NCBI GenBank assembly: GCA_035509315.1
Contig: DATJLS010000033.1
Span: forward strand, 186,001 to 250,000
Direction: 5' to 3'
DNA from: JAKAWQ01 sp035509315
GTDB lineage: Bacteria > Pseudomonadota > Alphaproteobacteria > Acetobacterales > Acetobacteraceae
DNA: 64,000 bases
Positions within the stretch are counted from its first letter, which is position 1, and each line of letters starts with the position of its first letter. A program made the translations under genes and the position numbers. Below, one piece after another: positions 59,188 to 64,000 of this stretch. The notes below the pieces were generated by a model. That model did no database searches and was not told where the DNA came from. It worked only from the letters and a program-made list of their open reading frames with translations.

Positions 59188-60354
59188 ATGCAGCGCCCGA
59201 ACCGGCCGATCTATCTCGACAATCAGGCGACCACGCCGTGCGACCCGCGGGTGCTCGAAGCAATGCTCCCCTGGTTTGCCGAGCGTTTCGGCAATCCATC
59301 GAGCGTTGAGCACGCGTTCGGCCGCGACGCTGAGGCAGCGGTGGAAGAGGCGCGCGGCTTCGTGGCCGCCCTCATCGGCGCGGCGGCCTCCGAGATCGTT
59401 TTCACCTCCGGGGCGACCGAGAGCAACAACCTCGCGATCAAGGGCGCGGCCCGATTCGCCCGGTCCGTGGGAGATTCGCGCCGGCGCATCATCACCGTCG
59501 CGACCGAGCACAAATGCGTGCTCGAATCGATGCGCGATCTGGGCCAGGAGGGTTTTGCGCCGGTCTTTCTGCCGGTGGGCGCGGACGGGCTCCTCGACCC
59601 GGAGGCGCTTGGCGCGGCGCTTGCCGATCCGACGCTTCTGGTCAGCGTGATGGCGGTCAACAACGAGACCGGCGTGATCCAGGACATCCCAGCCCTTGCC
59701 GCGATGGCGCACGCGGCGGGCACCCTCTTCCACACCGATGCGGCGCAGGCCGGGGGGAAAATCCCGATCGATGTGCGGGCCTGGGATATCGACCTTCTCT
59801 CGCTCAGTGGCCACAAGATCTACGGCCCGAAAGGGGTCGGCGCGCTCTTCGTCCGCCGCCGCCCCCGCGTGCGGCTCACACCCCTTTTTTCCGGCGGCGG
59901 GCAGGAACGCGGCCTACGCTCAGGCACACTCCCGGCGCCGCTGGTCGTCGGCCTCGGTGAAGCCGCCCGCCTCGCTCTTGCGGAGTGCGAGGAGGATCGG
60001 GCACGGATCACCACCCTGCGGACCCGGCTGCTCGCCGCCCTCAGCGCCGCGGTCCCGGGGCTCAGGGTGAATGGCGCTCCGAATGCGCGGATCGCCGGCA
60101 ACCTCAACCTCACCTTCCCCGAGGCGACGGCGGCGCGGTTGATGGAGGCTGCACCCGATCTTTGCGTGTCCACCGGCTCGGCCTGCTCCTCGGCGGCGAT
60201 CGAGCCTTCCTACGTGCTTCGCGCGATGGGCCTGTCAACGGAAGAGGCGGGGCGCACCTTGCGCATCGGTATCGGACGATTTACCTCCGCCGCCGATGTC
60301 GATTTCGCCGCCACCGCCCTGGCCGCGGCCCATGCGGCCGCACTGGCGGCCTGA
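59188..60354 (+). CDS. iscS: Cysteine desulfurase IscS-type
   Basis: A 388-residue PLP enzyme. IYLDNQATTPCDPRVLEAMLPWF, FTSGATESNNLAIKGAA, TEHKCVLES, MAVNNETGVIQDI and DLLSLSGHKIYGPKGVGAL with the PLP Lys are typical of IscS. The persulfide Cys is in VSTGSACSSAAIEPS. Compared with the copy upstream it is closer to standard IscS. ATG 59188 is used; the longer frame upstream overlaps the first desulfurase. It supplies sulfur for Fe-S clusters and, through MnmA, for tRNA thiolation, both encoded just downstream. Confidence 0.92.
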   Translation: MQRPNRPIYLDNQATTPCDPRVLEAMLPWFAERFGNPSSVEHAFGRDAEAAVEEARGFVAALIGAAASEIVFTSGATESNNLAIKGAARFARSVGDSRRRIITVATEHKCVLESMRDLGQEGFAPVFLPVGADGLLDPEALGAALADPTLLVSVMAVNNETGVIQDIPALAAMAHAAGTLFHTDAAQAGGKIPIDVRAWDIDLLSLSGHKIYGPKGVGALFVRRRPRVRLTPLFSGGGQERGLRSGTLPAPLVVGLGEAARLALAECEEDRARITTLRTRLLAALSAAVPGLRVNGAPNARIAGNLNLTFPEATAARLMEAAPDLCVSTGSACSSAAIEPSYVLRAMGLSTEEAGRTLRIGIGRFTSAADVDFAATALAAAHAAALAA

Positions 60355-60364
60355 GGAATCCCCG

Positions 60365-60700
60365 ATGCCGCGCATGACCTTCATTGAGCGCGATGGCACG
60401 CGCCGCGAGGTCGAGGCCCCCCTCGGCCTCTCGGTGCTTGAGATCGCGCATCGGCACGGGGTGGATATCGAGGGGGCATGCGAAGGCTCGCTTGCCTGCT
60501 CGACCTGCCATGTCATTGTCGATTCGGCTTGGTTCCGCAAGCTCGAGGCCCCGACCGAGGACGAGGAGGACATGCTCGACCTCGCCTTCGGGCTCGAGGA
60601 GACCTCGCGTCTCGGCTGCCAGATCGTGATGACCGAGGCTCTTGACGGGTTGGTTGTCCGCCTGCCCGCCGGCAGCCGCAATCTCCTCAACGACGGGTGA
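60365..60700 (+). CDS. fdx: Adrenodoxin-type [2Fe-2S] ferredoxin
   Basis: A 111-residue ferredoxin. The cluster motif is GACEGSLACSTCHV (CxxxxxCxxC), with the fourth Cys in RLGCQIVMT. APTEDEEDMLDLAFGLEETSRLGCQI is typical for the ISC-type ferredoxin that feeds electrons to Fe-S assembly. It is the expected partner of IscS. The start ATG 60365 is preferred over an earlier in-frame ATG inside iscS. The stop overlaps a GTG that could begin mnmA. Confidence 0.93.
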   Translation: MPRMTFIERDGTRREVEAPLGLSVLEIAHRHGVDIEGACEGSLACSTCHVIVDSAWFRKLEAPTEDEEDMLDLAFGLEETSRLGCQIVMTEALDGLVVRLPAGSRNLLNDG

Positions 60701-60708
60701 GGCGAGGC

Positions 60709-61827
60709 ATGCGCGTCGTCGTCGCCATGTCGGGCGGCGTTGACAGCGCCGCGACCGCCGGCCTGCTCGCCGAGGCAGGGCATGAGGTGGTCGGCGTGAC
60801 ACTCCAGCTCTATGAAAGCGGGCCGCGCCGCCATCGCGGAGCCTGCTGCGCTGGCGAGGATATTTACGATGCCCGCCGCGTCGCCGATCATCTCGGCATT
60901 CCTCATTATGTGATCGACGCTGAGGCGCGGTTCCGCGCCGCCGTGCTCGAGGATTTCGCCGCGACCTATGCGGAGGGCGAGACACCGGTGCCCTGCGTCC
61001 GCTGCAACCAGAGCGTCAAGTTTGCCGATCTGTTTTCCCTTGCCCGCGATCTCGGGGCCGAGGCGCTGGCGACCGGCCACTATGTACGCCGGATCGAGGG
61101 GGCGGCAGGGCCGGAACTGCACCGCGCGCGCGACCTGGTGCGCGACCAGAGCTGGTTCCTCTTCGCGCTTACGCGCGCCCAGCTTGGCTTCTGCCTCTTT
61201 CCGCTGGGCGAGTTTCCAGACAAGACCGAAGTGCGCGGCGCGGCGGCCCGGCTTGGACTGCCGGTCGCCGGAAAGCCGGACAGTCAGGATCTCTGCTTTG
61301 CTCCGGATGGCGACTATGCCGCGGTCGTGGGCCGCTTCAGCCCCGAGGCGCTGGCGACCGGCGAGATCGTTGGCGTGGACGGGCGCGTTCTGGAGCGGCA
61401 TGACGGCATTGCGCGCTACACGGTCGGCCAGGGCAAGCGGCTCGGCCGGGCTGCGATGGTGGCGGGCGAACGTCAGGTGGTGGTGGCGCTCGATGCCGGT
61501 CGGCGGCGCGTGATTGTCGGCCCGCGCGGCACGGGGACGCACAGGGTGATGCTCAGGGAGGTCAATTGGCTGCTCGACCCGCCGCCGGCGCAGCCCTTTC
61601 GCGCCACGGTGAAGCTGCGCGCCCGTGAAGCGCCGCAGCCGGCAACGCTGTTCGCGGATCGGGCAGAGGTGCTGCTTGATGCGCCCGCGCTGCCGGCGCC
61701 GGGCCAAGCTTGCGTCTTCTACGAGGCGAGCCGGGTACTCGGTGGCGGCTTCATCCGCCGCACGGTTGACTTGGCCTTTGCGGTGAAGGACATGGTGGGC
61801 GAAGGCGGATCGCGGGCAGCATGCTGA
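60709..61827 (+). CDS. mnmA: tRNA-specific 2-thiouridylase MnmA
   Basis: A 372-residue ATP-dependent sulfurtransferase that makes s2U34 in tRNA for Lys, Glu and Gln. The PP-loop is VAMSGGVDSAATAGLL; the catalytic pair is Cys in VPCVRCNQSVKF and Cys in DSQDLCFAPDG. VRDQSWFLFALT and GIARYTVGQGKRLG are also diagnostic. ATG 60709 is used; a GTG at 60697 overlapping the fdx stop is the alternative. It takes sulfur directly from IscS, which explains its place in this operon. Confidence 0.94.
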   Translation: MRVVVAMSGGVDSAATAGLLAEAGHEVVGVTLQLYESGPRRHRGACCAGEDIYDARRVADHLGIPHYVIDAEARFRAAVLEDFAATYAEGETPVPCVRCNQSVKFADLFSLARDLGAEALATGHYVRRIEGAAGPELHRARDLVRDQSWFLFALTRAQLGFCLFPLGEFPDKTEVRGAAARLGLPVAGKPDSQDLCFAPDGDYAAVVGRFSPEALATGEIVGVDGRVLERHDGIARYTVGQGKRLGRAAMVAGERQVVVALDAGRRRVIVGPRGTGTHRVMLREVNWLLDPPPAQPFRATVKLRAREAPQPATLFADRAEVLLDAPALPAPGQACVFYEASRVLGGGFIRRTVDLAFAVKDMVGEGGSRAAC

Positions 61828-61845
61828 CCGGCCCGCAAAACCTGT

Positions 61846-61917
61846 AGCGGCGTAGCTCAGCGGTAGAGCAGGGGAATCATAATCCCTTGGTCGGGGGTTC
61901 AAATCCCTCCGCCGCTA
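61846..61917 (+). tRNA. tRNA-Met(CAT), elongator type
   Basis: Acceptor AGCGGCG/CGCCGCT, D arm GCTC/GAGC, anticodon stem GGGGA/TCCCT with loop ATCATAA (anticodon CAT), and T arm GGGGG-TTCAAAT-CCCTC all pair. The discriminator is A. The next bases are CCG, so the CCA end is not encoded. The shape matches alphaproteobacterial elongator tRNA-Met; a lysidine-type tRNA-Ile(CAT) is less likely. The 3' end abuts an integrase gene pointing toward it and is therefore probably the attachment site. Confidence 0.93.
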
Positions 61918-61933
61918 CCGTGATTTCAACGAG

Positions 61934-63142
61934 TTACGTGCCGCTTTCCCCACTGGTTGGCAATTTCTGCCGCCGATGGTTGGCAGTCTTCGTCCGACGG
62001 ATGTTCTTCACTGGCATGTCGATCGCTTCGACGGCCCCGGTTGCCAGCCGCTGCTGATTGGCGCTTCGGGTGTAGTACCGGGCCATATTCGGCGTGCGGT
62101 GGCCCGACAACGCCATCAGTTGATTCTCGCTTGCCCCGCCCTCGGCCGCCCAGCTCATCGCCGAACTGCGTAGGCCATGCCAGACCACGCCCTCCAAGCC
62201 CGCACTGCGGATCGCCGCGCCCGCGGCTTTCTGGAAGGCGTTCACCTCCCATGGTCTCCCGTCCGGCCGCGCGAGGATGGTCACGGGTGCCGGCGACAAG
62301 CGGGCGTTGGCGCGCTTGCGGCGGTCCAGGAGCAGCTTCAGGTCGGGATGGCACGGCACCCATAGCTTCACGGTGCCGTTGCCCTTCTGCTGAACGACAT
62401 GGACGCGCTGGCCGTCATAGTCCGCCCAGGTCATCGCCACCTGATCCTGTCCCCGCTGCCCGGTGAGCGCTGCCATCGCCGCGGCGAGACGCCAATCGGG
62501 GGTTGCGACCTGCCAGAACTGGCGGAACTGGTCCGGCGTCCAGGCGAGATAGCCGCTGGTCTTCCGTTTCAGCCGCTTGGGCCGGAGCGCGGGGTTGTCC
62601 TCCCTCCAGCCGAGAGGATCGATGGCAAAGCTGAGCAGGATGGACAGCACCGTCACCACGCGATTCGCCTGACGAGCGTTCGCCACCCGCAATATCGCCC
62701 CCTTGATCTCGGGGTGTGGGATCTCGCGAAAGGCATAGCGGTCCCGAATCGCGGTTACGTGGCGCCGTAGCAGGCCGGCGACCGGAAGATTTCCATAATC
62801 CCGCTCGAGCGGCACCAGCCCCTTTTCGTAATCGACGCGCGTCGCCGGTTTCTTTTCGGTCCAAGCCGGATTATCGGGGCTTCGATAGCGGGCGATCAGG
62901 TCGGCAATGCTATGAGGGCGGACCTTTCGCTCCTCATTTTTTGCTTCTGCGGCGCGGTCCGCGGCTTCATGGGCAGTGTGGGCCCGCTGCCATGCGGCTG
63001 TCAGAGCCGCGATGTCCTCCGGATCGACCGGCCGACCGTCTTCGTCGCGCAGGCGCTTCCGGAACCCGTCCCGCCGATAATAGGCCAGCAGCTTTCCGTG
63101 ATGCCGGAAGGTTTCAAGGTATTTGAGGTCCACCTTGGCCAC
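61934..63142 (-). CDS. Tyrosine recombinase (integrase)
   Basis: A 402-residue site-specific recombinase if started at GTG 63142 (VAKVDLKYLETFRHHGK), which matches the usual start of this family; the frame is open to 63259. The catalytic domain (about 205-385) has the Arg in LTGQRGQDQVAMTW, Lys in QQKGNGTVKLW, HxxR in WHGLRSSAMSW, a second His in SGHRTPN and the nucleophile Tyr in ARYYTR. It would integrate an element into the 3' end of tRNA-Met(CAT), 17 bp from its stop. The excisionase-like gene upstream overlaps it. Confidence 0.93.
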   Translation of the reverse strand: MAKVDLKYLETFRHHGKLLAYYRRDGFRKRLRDEDGRPVDPEDIAALTAAWQRAHTAHEAADRAAEAKNEERKVRPHSIADLIARYRSPDNPAWTEKKPATRVDYEKGLVPLERDYGNLPVAGLLRRHVTAIRDRYAFREIPHPEIKGAILRVANARQANRVVTVLSILLSFAIDPLGWREDNPALRPKRLKRKTSGYLAWTPDQFRQFWQVATPDWRLAAAMAALTGQRGQDQVAMTWADYDGQRVHVVQQKGNGTVKLWVPCHPDLKLLLDRRKRANARLSPAPVTILARPDGRPWEVNAFQKAAGAAIRSAGLEGVVWHGLRSSAMSWAAEGGASENQLMALSGHRTPNMARYYTRSANQQRLATGAVEAIDMPVKNIRRTKTANHRRQKLPTSGESGT

Positions 63143-63404
63143 TGGTTGCGAGGTCCCACTCGTCCGTGGCCGTGAGGGCCCGACGTCGATCGGCGCAATC
63201 GTTGTGCGTGCCTCGCTTTCGGTCAAGGTAGGCATCCAAATCCTCCCGATAATAGACAATTCGGCCTCGCGTCAGCCGAACCGGCGGAGGAACCTCACCG
63301 GCGGCCACTTGAGCGCGCAAGGTTGTCGAGCTGAGACCAACATAGGCCGCCGCCAAGTCCTCTGGCATTCCCCTCGGCCAGCCGGGCAGCGGACGATCAG
63401 GCAT
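63114..63404 (-). CDS. Excisionase-like HTH DNA-binding protein
   Basis: A 96-residue protein. PEDLAAAYVGLSSTTLRAQVAAGEVPPPVRLTRGRIVYYREDLDAYLDRK is a MerR/AlpA-like helix-turn-helix (HTH_17), the fold of excisionases that direct excision of integrative elements. It overlaps the integrase start by about 30 bp (to 63142), so the two genes are coupled. The last 35 residues are polar and not part of the fold. A role as directionality factor for the neighbouring integrase is the simplest reading. Confidence 0.8.
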   Translation of the reverse strand: MPDRPLPGWPRGMPEDLAAAYVGLSSTTLRAQVAAGEVPPPVRLTRGRIVYYREDLDAYLDRKRGTHNDCADRRRALTATDEWDLATSGQGGPQIP

Positions 63405-63443
63405 CAGAAATTCTGCTTTCCGTTGGCAACAATCGTGGGAATC

Positions 63444-63911
63444 TCAAGTTTCGATGAGGGAAGCAAAGGGATCGGCGACGGTGTCGGCGTCGCCGGCGAA
63501 GCGAAGGCGAACACCATGCGTGCCGGGCGAGCCGAGGATGACGAAGGGCGCGCGGGCATGGATGCGCCGCGCGGCCGCGAGTGTCAGGAACACCGTGCGA
63601 CCGAAGACGGTTTGGCGGGGCATCTCGATGATCTCGCCATCCTTGTAGAGGAAGAAATAGCCAAGCTCGGAATCGGAGAGCGTCTCGACGACCATGCCCG
63701 TCCACATGGTGCACACCATGATGGTGAGCGATTTTTCCGTCGCACGATCGAGCAGCCGTTCCCACTGCACCGGCCGGGCGGGCAATAGCGTGAGCGGATC
63801 GAGCTCCGCGAGAGGGTCACGCTTCGGCGCGGGCGTGGGCGCCGGCGCGCGCTCCAAATACTCGATCAGATCGAGCTGCGCGATCATGCCGCGTTGCCGC
63901 TGCGCGGGCAT
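63444..63911 (-). CDS. Hypothetical protein of the integrative element
   Basis: A 155-residue protein (start ATG 63911; the frame is open to 63941, and ATG 63887 is also possible). I do not recognise the family. It has a Pro/Ala-rich N-terminal third (RAPAPTPAPKRDP), then a mixed alpha/beta part with ATEKSLTIMVCTMWTGMVVE, SELGYFFLYKDGEIIEMP and PFVILGSPGTHGVRLRF. No membrane helix or catalytic motif is apparent. It lies 39 bp upstream of the excisionase-like gene on the same strand and is probably element-borne. The final 60 bp of the window contain no further start. Confidence 0.55.
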   Translation of the reverse strand: MPAQRQRGMIAQLDLIEYLERAPAPTPAPKRDPLAELDPLTLLPARPVQWERLLDRATEKSLTIMVCTMWTGMVVETLSDSELGYFFLYKDGEIIEMPRQTVFGRTVFLTLAAARRIHARAPFVILGSPGTHGVRLRFAGDADTVADPFASLIET

Positions 63912-64000
63912 GGTGGAATGAGCGGAACCCGGGGAACGCACCGGCGCGTGGCGATCGCGGTCGCCGGGAAAATCGATGACGGATCGAGAATCTTGCGAAA

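Noticed and set aside
61846..61917. tRNA-Ile(CAT) read by lysidine
   Set aside because: The anticodon arm (GGAATCATAATCC core) and the body resemble alphaproteobacterial elongator tRNA-Met; the Ile2 form differs in its anticodon stem.

Overview
The window is a GC-rich (mostly around two thirds G+C by eye) bacterial chromosome segment of alphaproteobacterial type, most like Acetobacteraceae/Rhodospirillales. The basis is the alphaproteobacterial form of AspRS, the aspartate/glutamate leucyltransferase Bpt, the hopanoid transporter HpnN, a glyoxylate gene paired with a RamB/ScfR-type regulator, the miaB-phoH-ybeY-corC order, and families of short palindromic intergenic repeats. No database was searched. 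Family names rest on motifs, gene order and memory.

Layout. 1-9.1 kb: start of cytochrome oxidase subunit III, an EipB-like periplasmic protein, aspS/rnd (divergent), a tsaB-rimI-methyltransferase operon, an enoyl-CoA hydratase, a mandelate-racemase-type enzyme and a DUF488 protein. 9.09-9.41 kb: a tRNA-Leu(UAA) gene split by a 238-nt group I intron closely resembling the cyanobacterial/plastid trnL intron. 9.4-19.2 kb: 2-hydroxyacid dehydrogenase, a bifunctional penicillin-binding protein, PhzF, a divergent lysE/mocR pair around a palindromic operator, a CckA-like hybrid kinase, recA and a cytidine deaminase. 19.2-24.3 kb: an accessory island of visibly lower GC. It holds a decayed vapBC-like pair and then a compact three-gene operon: an ImmA/IrrE metallopeptidase-macro domain fusion, a P-loop kinase fused to a PurA/PurZ-like synthetase whose catalytic Asp is Ser, and a DarT/DUF7002-like putative ADP-ribosyltransferase. 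This operon is the best candidate for an undescribed conflict or nucleotide-modification system.

24.3-30 kb: M20 amidohydrolase, argG, hpnN, then a tandem intergenic repeat. 30-37 kb: a catabolic cluster (flavin monooxygenase, NIPSNAP, ABM monooxygenase, TIM-barrel isomerase, alpha/beta hydrolase, CaiB CoA-transferase, second enolase-superfamily enzyme). 37-47 kb: a 1-kb stretch of remnants, penicillin acylase, bpt, an ABC exporter, aceA with its divergent regulator, and cysK. 47-56.5 kb: MaoC hydratase, aspA, rmuC, the miaB-phoH-ybeY-corC operon, plsC and an alpha/beta hydrolase.

56.9-61.8 kb: a sulfur-trafficking operon (cysE, iscR, two cysteine desulfurases, ferredoxin, mnmA) that runs from serine through cysteine and persulfide to Fe-S clusters and tRNA thiolation. 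It is followed by a tRNA-Met(CAT) gene. From 61.9 kb to the right edge an integrative element is inserted at the 3' end of that tRNA (integrase, excisionase-like HTH protein, one unknown protein); its far end lies outside the window.
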